The notes beneath the pieces were generated by a model, which was given only the letters and a program-made list of their open reading frames with translations, was not told the DNA's origin and did no database searches. Positions 33,491 to 42,099 of a DNA stretch of 64,000 nucleotides are shown here, piece by piece. The translations under genes were made by a program, and so were the position numbers. The stretch's first letter is position 1, and each line of letters starts with the position of its first letter. The stretch comes from Halalkaliarchaeum sp. AArc-CO (GTDB lineage: Archaea > Halobacteriota > Halobacteria > Halobacteriales > Haloferacaceae), in contig NZ_CP087723.1 in assembly GCF_024972735.1 (NCBI RefSeq), forward strand, positions 1,240,001 to 1,304,000. The letters are read 5' to 3'.

Positions 33491-35248
33491 ATGCGCAACG
33501 CCAAGATCGTCTGTACGCTCGGGCCGGCCTCCGACGATCGGAGGACGATCCGGGAGCTCGTCCGGGCGGGGATGTCGGTCGCCCGGCTCAACGCCAGCCA
33601 CGGGACGACAGACCACCGGGCCGACGTCATCGACAGGATCCGGGAGGTCGACGACGCCACCGCGGAGCCGGTGGCGACCATGGTCGACCTCCAGGGACCG
33701 GAGGTCAGGACGGCGCCGCTCGAGGAACCGATCCAGCTCGAGTCGGGGTCGACCGTCCGGTTTTTCGAAGGGGAGACAGCCACGCCGGAGGAGGTCGGGC
33801 TGTCGGTGTCGATCACGGCGGCGAAAGCGGGAGACACCGTGTTGCTCGACGACGGAAAGATCGAAGCGACAGTCGAGAGAGTCGACGGGTCGGACGTGTT
33901 CGCGCACATCGACTCCGGTGGGAAGCTGGGTGGTCGCAAGGGAGTCAACGTGCCCGGCGTCGATCTCGATCTCGAACTGATCACCGAAGACGACGAGGCG
34001 GAGCTTCGACTCGCTGCCAGAAAGGACGCCGACTTCGTCGCCGCGTCGTTCGTGCGCGACCCGGAGGACGTCTACGCCGTTTCCGACTACCTCGAAGACG
34101 ATTGCGGGGCCGACATCCCGGTCGTCGCGAAAATCGAACGGGCTGGCGCCGTCGACAACCTCGCGAGGATCGTCGACGCCGCCGACGGCGTGATGGTTGC
34201 CCGGGGTGATCTCGGTGTGGAGTGCCCCCTCGAGGACGTCCCGATGATCCAAAAGCGGACGATCCGGCTCGCGATCGAACGGGGGGTGCCGGTGATCACC
34301 GCTACCGAGATGCTCGACTCGATGGTCCATTCGCCCCGCCCCACCCGCGCGGAGGCGTCGGACGTGGCCAACGCGGTGTTGGACGGCACCGATGCGGTGA
34401 TGCTGTCGGGGGAAACAGCGGTCGGCGACCACCCGGTCGACGTCGTGAAGACGATGGACCGGATCGTCCGCCAGGTCGAAGCCAGCGACGAGTACGCCGA
34501 GACACGCGAGAGGCGGGTTCCGGCGGCACAGCGGGAATCGCGTACGGAAGCGCTCTCCAGATCGGCCAGGTATCTCGCCCGCGACATCGGCGCCGCCGCA
34601 ATCGTTGCAGTCTCGGAGTCGGGATACACGGCACGGAAGACGGCCAAGTTCCGTCCCGGGGTGCCGGTCGTGGCGACCACTCCCGACGACCGGGTTCGTC
34701 GTCAACTCGCGCTCTCGTGGGGGGTCCAGCCGAAGTACGCCGACTACGCCGAGGGGATCGAAGAGATCCTCGACAACGCGGTCGAGGCAGCCCTGTCCGC
34801 GGGCGCCGCCGAGAGCGGGGATACCGTCGTCGTCCTGTCCGGAATGATGACCGAAGTGGAGGGAACGAACACAACGAACATGCTGAAGGTACACGTCGCC
34901 GCCGAGGCCGTCGCGACGGGCAAGCGGATCGTCGGCGGCCGGGTCGCCGCGCCGGTGATTCGGACCGCAAGCGGCGACCTCTCCGGTGTCGAGGACGGAA
35001 CGTTGTTGGCGCTCGATGCGGATTTCGACGGCGAGTTCGAGGGCGACGTCCGGAAGCTCGCGGGGATCGTCGACGCTCGACCGGGAATGACGGGATATCC
35101 CGCCGTCGTCGCCAGGGAACTGGGGATCCCGATGGTGTCGGGGGCGCCGCTCCCCGATCGAATCGCGGACGGGACGGTTCTCACCCTGGACGCGGAACGC
35201 GGGGTCGTCTACGAGGGTGACGTGACGGTGGATGCGAGCCGTCGGTAG
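33491..35248 (+). CDS. pyk: pyruvate kinase with C-terminal PEP-utiliser-type swivel domain
   Basis: 585 residues. It converts phosphoenolpyruvate and ADP to pyruvate and ATP, the last step of the lower glycolytic trunk. Visible motifs: KIVCTLGPAS, RLNASHGTTDHR, MVDLQGPEVRT, catalytic Lys in VVAKIERAG, metal ligands in VARGDLGVE, and SGETAVGDHP. The last 110 residues form the phosphohistidine-like mobile domain (GIPMVSGAPLPDRIADGTVLTLDAERGVV) found in many archaeal and Bacillus enzymes. It starts MRNAKIV; an ATG three codons earlier fits the promoter less well. Confidence 0.95.
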   Translation: MRNAKIVCTLGPASDDRRTIRELVRAGMSVARLNASHGTTDHRADVIDRIREVDDATAEPVATMVDLQGPEVRTAPLEEPIQLESGSTVRFFEGETATPEEVGLSVSITAAKAGDTVLLDDGKIEATVERVDGSDVFAHIDSGGKLGGRKGVNVPGVDLDLELITEDDEAELRLAARKDADFVAASFVRDPEDVYAVSDYLEDDCGADIPVVAKIERAGAVDNLARIVDAADGVMVARGDLGVECPLEDVPMIQKRTIRLAIERGVPVITATEMLDSMVHSPRPTRAEASDVANAVLDGTDAVMLSGETAVGDHPVDVVKTMDRIVRQVEASDEYAETRERRVPAAQRESRTEALSRSARYLARDIGAAAIVAVSESGYTARKTAKFRPGVPVVATTPDDRVRRQLALSWGVQPKYADYAEGIEEILDNAVEAALSAGAAESGDTVVVLSGMMTEVEGTNTTNMLKVHVAAEAVATGKRIVGGRVAAPVIRTASGDLSGVEDGTLLALDADFDGEFEGDVRKLAGIVDARPGMTGYPAVVARELGIPMVSGAPLPDRIADGTVLTLDAERGVVYEGDVTVDASRR

Positions 35249-35286
35249 GCCGCGCCATCATCTCTCCCGGCAACACCGCGGGAGAA

Positions 35287-35739
35287 TCAGTCCTCCATCT
35301 CGGTGGGCAACACCACGACCGGCCGGTCGGCGTTCAAAAGCAGGGAGCTTCGAACGCCACCTGTTATCAGGTTCAGCCACGTTCCGGTCCCCCTGGAGGT
35401 GAACGCGATCGCGGAAGCGTCGAGTTCGTCGGCGTACTCGAGGATCACCTCCGCGACGTCGGTTCCGTAGCGGATCTCCGATTCGATCTCGAGTCCGTCT
35501 GCCCCCGCGAGCATCTCGAACCGGTCGAACGCGTCCCGTGCGTACTCCTCTCGCTGTTCGACGCTCGCGATGTCGGGCGCGCCGCCTGCTTTCTTGACGA
35601 CGTAGACGACGTAGATTTCTACGTCGGTGTCGACGGTCCCGTCCGGATCGACGACCCGCGGCCTGAACGACTCGTAGGTGTTGGCCGCGTCCTCGGGGCC
35701 GGCCACCGGGATCACGACGCGATCCAGGAGCGAACTCAT
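35287..35739 (-). CDS. universal stress protein (UspA family), divergent
   Basis: 150 residues. It begins LDRVVIPVAGPEDAANTYESF and ends with TSRGTGTWLNLITGGVRSSLLLNADRPVVVLP. The nucleotide-binding glycine loop is reduced (GTGTW...GGVRSSL) compared with the usual GxHGxxG...GS pattern, so ATP binding may be weak. It converges with pyk. A TATA box lies about 25 nt upstream of its ATG. Function is general stress adaptation by family only. Confidence 0.8.
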   Translation of the reverse strand: MSSLLDRVVIPVAGPEDAANTYESFRPRVVDPDGTVDTDVEIYVVYVVKKAGGAPDIASVEQREEYARDAFDRFEMLAGADGLEIESEIRYGTDVAEVILEYADELDASAIAFTSRGTGTWLNLITGGVRSSLLLNADRPVVVLPTEMED

Positions 35740-35760
35740 GTTCGGTAGTTCGAACGGCGA

Positions 35761-35770
35761 CTATTTATAA
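35761..35770 (-). promoter_or_regulatory. TATA box of the Usp gene at 35287
   Basis: Reads ttataaatag on the minus strand, about 25 nt before the ATG at 35739. This spacing implies a leaderless mRNA. Confidence 0.65.
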
Positions 35771-35840
35771 GCACAGCCGGAACCGCCCCGTCACCCGACC
35801 GACGTCACTGCAGCCCATCGGTCGGACGCCAGACGAAAGG

Positions 35841-35850
35841 CCCTTATGTG
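35841..35850 (+). promoter_or_regulatory. probable promoter of the SRP RNA
   Basis: cccttatgtg contains a TATA-like cttatgtg about 25 nt before the expected 5' end of the 7S RNA near 35872. Confidence 0.5.
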
Positions 35851-35871
35851 ACTCCGGTGTACTCCCGTATG

Positions 35872-36178
35872 GACTAGGCTGGGCGGTTAGGCCCCGCTCG
35901 AAACCCGTGATAGAGTCTTTAGCGGGGGCCGAAATCCGGGGGCGTCCGGTCAGACCGACGCGGGCCCCGGAAGTCGACGTGGAAGCCTCGTCCGACGGGG
36001 ACAGCGGTCCGCGGTGCCCGCCCGCAGGGGCGGTCCGCCGCGGTTCATCGGCGGCACCGGGTCAGGCGCGGAAGCGAGCAGCCCACCGTCGAACGCCCGT
36101 CGCTCGTCGGGTCGCGGGGTGGAGAAGACGACCGGGACTACCCGGGTCGGAACGCCGGGCAATCTCGGGGCGTCCGCA
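35872..36178 (+). ncRNA. ffs: signal recognition particle 7S RNA
   Basis: About 305 nt of structured, non-coding GC-rich sequence. The universal domain IV (helix 8) is plain: gtcagg at 36061, ggaag at 36070 and agcag at 36077, the binding site of SRP54. The 5' part (ggctgggcggttaggcc ... gtgatagagtc) fits the Alu-type domain, and long complementary stretches (ccgggggcgtccggtc with gaccgggactacccgg) form helix 5. The ends are estimated from promoter spacing and the end of pairing, so they may be off by about ten bases. The particle targets membrane and secreted proteins during translation. The SRP19 gene lies 5.4 kb downstream. Confidence 0.92.
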
Positions 36179-36271
36179 TTCATACTCCGTACTTTCAGGC
36201 CCCAATACCCGCGTCGCTCGCGGTCGATCCGTATCAATCATAACCCTGCACGTACATCGGTCCATCGTTCA

Positions 36272-36727
36272 ATGAGTCTCGAAATCGCAGTCGCGGTCCC
36301 GTTCCGTCAGGAGGGAACCGATCGGCTGGGGGAAGGGGAGTTCGTCGTCGCCCTCTCGCTGGATCGCGACTGGTTTTCGCCCGATCAGGCCAAGCGGCTC
36401 GTCGATATCGCTCAGGGGCGCGGTCTGCTCGCGGAGGAGGAAGGGGCGCTTCGTGCCCGGTTCGATCCAGCCGACGTCGAGGTGCCGGAGGGGTTCGTCC
36501 CCGACGAGTCGATCCTCAGAGAGCAGTCCACGTTCGAACGGGTGCTCGAGTCCCTGGTCGACGCGGGAGTCGAAAAACGGGACGCCGTCGCCGCCATCAA
36601 CGACCGACAGCGACGGCTCGGCGTGGCGAACGAGGCGGCTGCGATACTCGTTGCGCGCGAGCACGGGATCCAACTCGACGGCATCGCCGAGCGCGCGCGA
36701 AGCGACCTCGTGGGGGAGGAGCGCTGA
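36272..36727 (+). CDS. DUF2240 family protein
   Basis: 151 residues, helical. LSLDRDWFSPDQAKRLVDIAQGRGLL is a winged-helix-like stretch, and VLESLVDAGVEKRDAVAAINDRQRRLGVANEAAAILVAREHG is the conserved C-terminal block of haloarchaeal DUF2240. It lies directly after the SRP RNA and overlaps the next gene (ATGA), so the two are translationally coupled. The molecular function is unknown; nucleic acid binding is a guess from the helix pattern. Confidence 0.8.
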   Translation: MSLEIAVAVPFRQEGTDRLGEGEFVVALSLDRDWFSPDQAKRLVDIAQGRGLLAEEEGALRARFDPADVEVPEGFVPDESILREQSTFERVLESLVDAGVEKRDAVAAINDRQRRLGVANEAAAILVAREHGIQLDGIAERARSDLVGEER

Positions 36728-37104
36728 TGGTCGACGACCGGCTCTCCGACGGCCCGCGGATCGCAGAGCTTCTCGCCTCGGAACTCACCGGGGGAACAGG
36801 CCCGATCCGTAAGCTGGCCGTCGTCGACGCCGAGGTCGACGTCGAGCCGTCCGTCGACGGTGCGTTCGGCTACGCCGTCGAACGGACCGACGGCCGAACC
36901 GTCGCTGAGGTGTCCGTGCAGCCGGACCGTGCGTACGTGGAGTTCCGGGTCAACCCGGACGCTGTCGCCCGCACGGCTCGCGAGCGGGGCCTGCGAGTGC
37001 GTCCGAAGGCGGTCCATCCGCCTCGGACGATCGTGTTTCTGGAGGACGGAGCCCAGGTAAAGCGGGTCCTCGACGCGTTCGAGGTCGTCTCGGAACCCTC
37101 CTAG
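36727..37104 (+). CDS. conserved haloarchaeal protein of unknown function, coupled to DUF2240
   Basis: 125 residues, alpha/beta, without membrane segments or Cys. A helical start (RIAELLASELTG) is followed by several beta strands (KLAVVDAEVDVEPSVDGAFGYAV ... VEFRVNPDAVARTARERGLRVRPKAV). It overlaps the DUF2240 stop by 1 nt, so it is probably a functional partner. I do not recognise a domain. Confidence 0.65.
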   Translation: MVDDRLSDGPRIAELLASELTGGTGPIRKLAVVDAEVDVEPSVDGAFGYAVERTDGRTVAEVSVQPDRAYVEFRVNPDAVARTARERGLRVRPKAVHPPRTIVFLEDGAQVKRVLDAFEVVSEPS

Positions 37105-37179
37105 CGTGGTCGACGGCGCGTCGGTTCGGACCCCACCGAAGTTCACTGGGTACAAAAGCCGTCGGGACGACCGGCAGAT

Positions 37180-38130
37180 ATGCACACCGCCGAGACGCTG
37201 ACGCTCGCCCGGCTTCCCTCCGGCGTGCCGCTTTCGACGACAATCCACACGTACGGCGACGGCGAACCCGTCGTCTACGTCCAGGCAGCCCAGCACGGCC
37301 GCGAGGTGAACGGCACCGAGGTTCTGCGCCGGCTCCACGGAACGCTTCTCGAGGCAGACCTCGACGGGACTGTCGTCGCCGTCCCGATCGCGGATCCGCT
37401 CACTTTCGACCGGGTCGCGTACGTCACGCCCGAACCCATCGATCCGGTCAACTCCAACATGAACCGTGTGTGGCCGGGCGACCCGGAGGGTACCGTTCAC
37501 GAACGGATGGCCGATCGCCTGTGGGAGTACGCCGGCCGGGCCGACTACGCCGTCGACCTTCATACGGGTAGCCCGGACACGCTGATCCACACGGTGTATT
37601 ACGAGGGGGAACCGTCGTGTCGGCGGCTCGCTGAGGCGTTCGGAACGGACCTCCTGCTTGCGGAGCCGGCCGGCGACGACGCCGACACGGAGTGGGACCA
37701 GCGGTCGTTCGCGGGCAAGTTCCGGGTCGCCGCCACCCGGGAGGGGATCCCGACGATCACGCCGGAACTGGCCCACAACAGACAACTGGTCGAACCCGCA
37801 ATCGAGGCCGGCGTCGACGGCATCCTCGAGGTGCTCAGGGAGGTCGGGATCCTCACCGGGGAGCCGCAGCCGTGGGACGGCACCGTCGCACGAAACCATC
37901 TCGGGCGGATCCGGGCGACGGACTCGGGGCTGTTCCGCCCCGCCGACGTGGCGACGCTGGGTCGGGAAGTGTCCCCGGGCGACCGACTGGGGACACTGTA
38001 CCATCCGACGACATACGAGGAACTCCAAGCGGTGAAGGCCGATCGGGAAGGAATCCTGTATTCGGTCACCCGGGAGCCGACTGTCACTGCTGGAAGTAGC
38101 CTCGTCGGCGTCGCCGAACGGGTCGAGTGA
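37180..38130 (+). CDS. succinylglutamate desuccinylase/aspartoacylase-family M14 metallohydrolase
   Basis: 316 residues. Zinc-binding residues are visible in QAAQHGREVNGTEVL (His and Glu) and YAVDLHTGSPD (His); MNRVWPGDPEGT carries the substrate-binding Asn-Arg. The C-terminal part (LFRPADVATLGREVSPGDRLGTL) is the beta-barrel of the family. Members cut N-acyl amino acids or related amides. No arginine-succinyl pathway genes are nearby, so the substrate is open. Confidence 0.85.
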   Translation: MHTAETLTLARLPSGVPLSTTIHTYGDGEPVVYVQAAQHGREVNGTEVLRRLHGTLLEADLDGTVVAVPIADPLTFDRVAYVTPEPIDPVNSNMNRVWPGDPEGTVHERMADRLWEYAGRADYAVDLHTGSPDTLIHTVYYEGEPSCRRLAEAFGTDLLLAEPAGDDADTEWDQRSFAGKFRVAATREGIPTITPELAHNRQLVEPAIEAGVDGILEVLREVGILTGEPQPWDGTVARNHLGRIRATDSGLFRPADVATLGREVSPGDRLGTLYHPTTYEELQAVKADREGILYSVTREPTVTAGSSLVGVAERVE

Positions 38131-38181
38131 GGGGTCTCCGGGGCGGATCGTTCTCTACGAATGAGAACCGCCAACGCCTTT

Positions 38182-38195
38182 TTAGGGAAACCTAA
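38182..38195. promoter_or_regulatory. iron-regulator (DtxR-type) operator 1
   Basis: TTAGG-GAAA-CCTAA, an inverted repeat with a 4-nt spacer, 63 nt upstream of the iron-binding lipoprotein ATG. The same TTAGG-N4-CCTAA pattern occurs twice more in this locus and resembles the known binding consensus of haloarchaeal Idr/SirR DtxR-family regulators. Confidence 0.75.
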
Positions 38196-38236
38196 ACGAT
38201 TTCCCTCGCGTGGGAACGAGCGGAACTCTTTTAGTT

Positions 38237-38250
38237 TTAGGCCGGCCTAA
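38237..38250. promoter_or_regulatory. iron-regulator (DtxR-type) operator 2
   Basis: TTAGG-CCGG-CCTAA inside a perfect 18-bp palindrome (38235-38252, ttttaggccggcctaaaa). It overlaps the expected transcription start, 8 nt before the ATG at 38259, with a TATA-like cttttagttt immediately upstream. Repressor binding here would block initiation. Confidence 0.82.
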
Positions 38251-38258
38251 AACTACGT

Positions 38259-39446
38259 ATGCGACAGCGTGAAGCTGGTGAAAGTGGCTGTACCGACGCC
38301 GAAACCGACGATATCGTCGACGAACGGCGATCGAATCTCTCCTCCAGGATTGCGGGCTGGGGGAGTCGACGGCAGTTCCTCGCGGCGGGGGCGACGGCGG
38401 TCGGAATCGGCCTGGCCGGCTGTCTCGGGGGAGACGGGGAGGCGACCTACGAACGAAACTACGACGGGCCGGGCGTCTCTCCTGAAGGAACTGACTGGGA
38501 AGAGCTGCCCGACCTCCACGGGGAACTCACCGTCTACTCCGGTCGGCGCGAGGCACAGATCGGACCCGTGCTGACGGAAATTGAGTCCTATTACGACGAT
38601 CTCACGATCAACGTCCGGTACGAGGACAACGAAACCCATCTCCGTGCAATCGACGAGGAGGGAGAAAACAGCCCCGCGGACGTCCTCTACACACAGGATT
38701 CCGGGACGCTCGGAGCACTCAAAGCGCTCGGCCGGACTGTCGATCTCACCGACGACATCCTGGAGACGGTCCCCGGGAGCTGGCGGGACCCGGAGGGGAC
38801 CTGGACGGGCGTCTCGGGTCGGACGCGGTGTATCGCGTACAACACGGACACATGGGACGCTGGGGATCTGCCGACGGATCTGTTTGCGTATCCAGAAGCG
38901 GACCGGTTCCACGGCGAGATGGGGTGGCGGGTCGATTCGGGCTCGTTCCTCGGCTTCGTTCGGGCGATGATGGTCGAGAACGGGGACGACAGGACCCGAC
39001 AGTTCCTCGAGGACATGCTCGCGGCCGACGTCAATAATTACGAGGGGGGCTCCACGACACCAAACGCGCTGGCCGACGGCGAGGTGTCGATCGGCCTCGT
39101 GAACCACTACTACGTCGGGCGGTTGATCGCGGATCAGCCGGACGCGCCAGTGAGTATCACCTTCACCGAGGGGGACGTCGGATCGCTGTTCAACGTCTCG
39201 GGAGCAGCCGTGCTCGATTCGAGCGACGAACGGGAGCTCGGCCAGGACTTCATCCGGCATCTGCTGGGACGCCAGGGGCAGGAGTTCTTCGTGGACACGA
39301 ACAAGGAGTACGCGGTGATCGACGGCGTGGACTACGTCGGTGACCTTCCGACTCTCGAGGATCTCAACCCGCCGGAGTTCGACCTCAACGAACTGGCGGA
39401 CATCGAGCCGGCGGTCGACCTGCTCCGGGACGTGGGGATGCGGTGA
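38259..39446 (+). CDS. iron ABC transporter substrate-binding lipoprotein
   Basis: 395 residues. A Tat signal SRRQFLAAGA (36-45) and lipobox GLAGC (Cys55) lead into an Fbp/FutA-type periplasmic-binding fold: ELTVYSGRREAQIGPVLTEIE, ADVLYTQDSGTLGALKALGR, and later VNHYYVGRLIA with the tyrosine pair that usually binds ferric iron. It captures iron outside the cell and hands it to the permease encoded at 39548. DtxR-type operators upstream indicate repression in iron sufficiency. The N-terminal 30 residues before the Tat motif are unusually long and acidic. Confidence 0.88.
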   Translation: MRQREAGESGCTDAETDDIVDERRSNLSSRIAGWGSRRQFLAAGATAVGIGLAGCLGGDGEATYERNYDGPGVSPEGTDWEELPDLHGELTVYSGRREAQIGPVLTEIESYYDDLTINVRYEDNETHLRAIDEEGENSPADVLYTQDSGTLGALKALGRTVDLTDDILETVPGSWRDPEGTWTGVSGRTRCIAYNTDTWDAGDLPTDLFAYPEADRFHGEMGWRVDSGSFLGFVRAMMVENGDDRTRQFLEDMLAADVNNYEGGSTTPNALADGEVSIGLVNHYYVGRLIADQPDAPVSITFTEGDVGSLFNVSGAAVLDSSDERELGQDFIRHLLGRQGQEFFVDTNKEYAVIDGVDYVGDLPTLEDLNPPEFDLNELADIEPAVDLLRDVGMR

Positions 39447-39503
39447 CTCGTTTCGTGGTGTCGACTATTGGCGTTTGCCTCCCGCCAGAGAGTGTCACCA
39501 CGG

Positions 39504-39517
39504 TTAGGAACCCCTAA
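39504..39517. promoter_or_regulatory. iron-regulator (DtxR-type) operator 3
   Basis: TTAGG-AACC-CCTAA, about 30 nt before the permease ATG. The right half merges with cctaaaaac, the best TATA candidate, so the regulator would cover the promoter. The permease therefore has its own iron-controlled promoter in addition to any read-through. Confidence 0.75.
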
Positions 39518-39547
39518 AAACGTCCGGAAGTAACCACAGATAACCTC

Positions 39548-41167
39548 ATGGGTGTAACGGAAACGGAATCCGGAACGACCGGAGCCACGGACGGCGGCCC
39601 TGACGCCAGACAGGTGGGCCTTACGTTTCTCAGTGGCGCGATCGCGGCCGCAATGTTGCTTCCGGTCTCCTGGATCCTGCTCCGCGCGGCCAGCGTAAAC
39701 CTCGACCGTGCAGCGGGAATCGTCTTTCGGGCCCGCACGGTCGAGATCGCTTTCAACAGTCTCCTCCTGATGGGTGTTGTGACAGGGCTGTCGGTGTTAA
39801 TCGGCGTCCCGTTGGCGTATCTCACCGTTCGGACCGACCTCCCGTTCCGGCGGTTCTGGACGATCGCCGTCGCGCTTCCGCTTGCCGTTCCCAGCTATCT
39901 CGGCGCGTTCGCGTTCATCGCGGTTTTCAGTCCGCGGGGACAGCTCCAGAGCCTGCTCGAACCGTTCGGGGTCGAGGCGGTTCCCTCCATCTACGGTCTC
40001 CACGGCGCGATCCTCATCATCACGCTGTACACGTATCCGTACGTGTATCTGACTACTAGGGCAGCGCTGAAGACGTTCGACACGTCGCTCGTCGAGGCCG
40101 CACGGATGTTGAACCACGGTCGCTGGGAGACGTTCAAACGGGTGACGTTTCCACACGTCCGCCCCGCGGTTGTCGCCGGCGCGCTGCTGGTCGCGCTGTA
40201 CGCCGTCTCCGACTTCGGAACGCCGGCGTTTCTCCAGGCAGAGGTGTTCACCCGGCAGATCTACCTGGAACACCGGTCGCTCGGCGGCGGCGATTACGCG
40301 GCGTTCCTCTCGCTGCAGCTCGTGGTGTTGACGGTGTTCATTCTCGCACTCGAATCCCGGATCCGAGGCGACGAGACGATGCACGGTGACACCGCCCGCG
40401 CTGGAACCCATCGGATCTCGCTGGGCCGATGGAAGTGGGTGGGCATGGCCGCCTGTGCCGCGATCGTCTTTTTCACGATCGTTCTCCCGGTCGGCGTGTT
40501 CCTGCAGTGGCTCGCGACGTCTCAGGCGGACGTTCCCGCGAGCTTCCAGTTCCAGCTCGAATACGTCGTCAACTCCGTTTCCGTGTCGCTTGCAGCGGCA
40601 GTCGTGGCGGGGCTCGCGGCGCTGCCGGTTGCGTATCTGGCGACACAGTACGACTCGCGGCTCGGGTTCCTCTTCGAACGGGCGACCTACGTCGGCTACG
40701 CGGTTCCCGGCATCGTCATCGGACTCGCCTTAGTGTTCTTCGGGGCGAACTACGGCGGGCTCCTCTACCAGTCGATCCCGATCTTAGTGTTCGCGTACGT
40801 CGTCCGGTTCATCCCCCAGTCCGTGGGTTCGACCCGGACCTCGATGCTGCAGGTCGATCCGAAGCTGGTCGAGGCGTCTCGGTCACTCGGGCGGTCGTCG
40901 ACGGCCACGTTCCGGGAGGTGACGCTGCCGCTGATCGCGCCGGGGGTCGTCGCCGGCGCAGCGCTCGTGTTCCTCACCACCATGAAGGAGCTTCCGGCGA
41001 CGCTTCTGTTGCGTCCGACTGGATTCGAAACGCTGGTGACCCGGATCTGGGCGGCGGAGTCGGCTGGCCTCCACGGATACGCCGCGATCCCGGCGTTGAT
41101 TCTGGTTGTGGTGTCCGGACTTTCGATGGTCGTCATACTGCGGCAGGAAGGCTACACCGAAGAGTGA
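39548..41167 (+). CDS. iron ABC transporter permease (FbpB/ThiP-type, two fused permease domains)
   Basis: 539 residues, about 12 membrane helices. The two halves each contain the EAA loop for docking the ATPase: VEAARMLNHGRWETFKRVTFPHVRPAVVAGALL in the first and VEASRSLGRSSTATFREVTLPLIAPGVVAGAALV in the second. It pairs with the binding lipoprotein upstream and is preceded by its own operator. No ATP-binding subunit follows: the next gene is convergent and unrelated, so the ATPase must be encoded elsewhere. Confidence 0.9.
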   Translation: MGVTETESGTTGATDGGPDARQVGLTFLSGAIAAAMLLPVSWILLRAASVNLDRAAGIVFRARTVEIAFNSLLLMGVVTGLSVLIGVPLAYLTVRTDLPFRRFWTIAVALPLAVPSYLGAFAFIAVFSPRGQLQSLLEPFGVEAVPSIYGLHGAILIITLYTYPYVYLTTRAALKTFDTSLVEAARMLNHGRWETFKRVTFPHVRPAVVAGALLVALYAVSDFGTPAFLQAEVFTRQIYLEHRSLGGGDYAAFLSLQLVVLTVFILALESRIRGDETMHGDTARAGTHRISLGRWKWVGMAACAAIVFFTIVLPVGVFLQWLATSQADVPASFQFQLEYVVNSVSVSLAAAVVAGLAALPVAYLATQYDSRLGFLFERATYVGYAVPGIVIGLALVFFGANYGGLLYQSIPILVFAYVVRFIPQSVGSTRTSMLQVDPKLVEASRSLGRSSTATFREVTLPLIAPGVVAGAALVFLTTMKELPATLLLRPTGFETLVTRIWAAESAGLHGYAAIPALILVVVSGLSMVVILRQEGYTEE

Positions 41168-41392
41168 TCACAGGATCGTCGCCAGGATCGCGCCGATCCC
41201 CATCAAGACGCCGAGAACGACGAACAGCGCGTGCTCGAGGTGTATTCCCTCCGGTTCGATCGACCGTCCTTCGCGTTTGACACCGTCGGGACCGACGTCG
41301 TCGACCTCGAACCGCCATTCGGATTCGTCGCCGTCGAGTTCGTCGTCACTCTCGAGTGTGTTGCCGTCTGCGTCTTGGGGACGGTCACTCAT
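41168..41392 (-). CDS. small acidic membrane-anchored haloarchaeal protein
   Basis: 74 residues. A soluble acidic part ([15 protein letters not shown]) is followed by one C-terminal helix ([21 protein letters not shown]). The pattern resembles short haloarchaeal DUF7312-like proteins, but I am not certain. It is convergent with the permease gene, the two abutting at 41167/41168. Confidence 0.65.
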   Translation of the reverse strand: MSDRPQDADGNTLESDDELDGDESEWRFEVDDVGPDGVKREGRSIEPEGIHLEHALFVVLGVLMGIGAILATIL

Positions 41393-41529
41393 CGCTCACT
41401 CGTCTTTACTGGGGCGTGCGTATAGGCGTGACGACCCATCCTGGCGCGCGAGTGACGACTCCACCGGCGGTGGTCGGGAGTGATCTCCCGAGTCGAAACG
41501 GTATTACGCCCGGCCGTCGGCGTGTCCGT

Positions 41530-41811
41530 ATGGTCGAGAACGTGCTGTGGCCCGCGTACTTCGACGCGGCGCTGTCCCGATCCGAGGGACGGCGCGTCCC
41601 GGTCGAACAGGCCCTCGAGGAACCGGCGGTCGACGAGATCGCCACTGCGGTACAGCAGATCGGATACGACGCGGTGATCGAACGCGACAAGGCCTACTCC
41701 CGGGAGTACCGTACCCGGGGTCGCGTCCTGGTCCAGGGTGCGACCGACGCCTCGAAGAACGATCTGGTGCAGGCGACGGCCGCGTACCTGAACCTGCTTC
41801 GGGAGGAGTGA
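41530..41811 (+). CDS. srp19: signal recognition particle protein SRP19
   Basis: 93 residues, typical for archaeal SRP19. [20 protein letters not shown] at the N terminus and [11 protein letters not shown] further on are the RNA-contacting signatures. It binds helices 6 and 8 of the 7S RNA (encoded at 35872) and primes SRP54 binding. The ATG at 41530 gives the conserved MVENVLWP start. The stop overlaps the gar1 start (TGATG). Confidence 0.95.
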   Translation: MVENVLWPAYFDAALSRSEGRRVPVEQALEEPAVDEIATAVQQIGYDAVIERDKAYSREYRTRGRVLVQGATDASKNDLVQATAAYLNLLREE

Positions 41812-42038
41812 TGCGCCGGCTCGGCACGGTTTCACGGACTGCACAGGGGCTGGCCGTGATCCAGTGTGACGCGGACGAGCCGCCCGAGGTCGGTGCGGAG
41901 GTCGTCGACGAGTCGCTCTCCCGAGTCGGGCGGGTCGTCGACGTGTTCGGCCCGGTTTCAGCACCGTACGCCGCGGTTGCGACCGACGACCGGACCGATC
42001 TGGTCGATCTCGTCGGCGAGAAGCTGTACGTCCGGTGA
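41811..42038 (+). CDS. gar1: H/ACA ribonucleoprotein subunit Gar1
   Basis: 75 residues, a small beta-barrel: [57 protein letters not shown]. The GRVVDVFGPVSxPY core is the Gar1 signature. It takes part in guide-RNA-directed pseudouridylation with Cbf5, Nop10 and L7Ae. Overlap with srp19 shows translational coupling, a linkage often seen in haloarchaea. Confidence 0.93.
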   Translation: MRRLGTVSRTAQGLAVIQCDADEPPEVGAEVVDESLSRVGRVVDVFGPVSAPYAAVATDDRTDLVDLVGEKLYVR

Positions 42039-42099
42039 TCCGTGATTCCGACGGACGCGAACGGAAACCCACAAACGTCTCGACACCGAGCGATAGAAT

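Noticed and set aside
35907-36275. Protein-coding frame inside the SRP RNA
   Set aside because: The region has the SRP helix 8 signature and long complementary arms; the frame has no protein-like features.
36412-38028. 538-codon antisense frame over DUF2240 and the M14 hydrolase
   Set aside because: The plus-strand genes have clear conserved motifs and coupled starts; the antisense frame has none.
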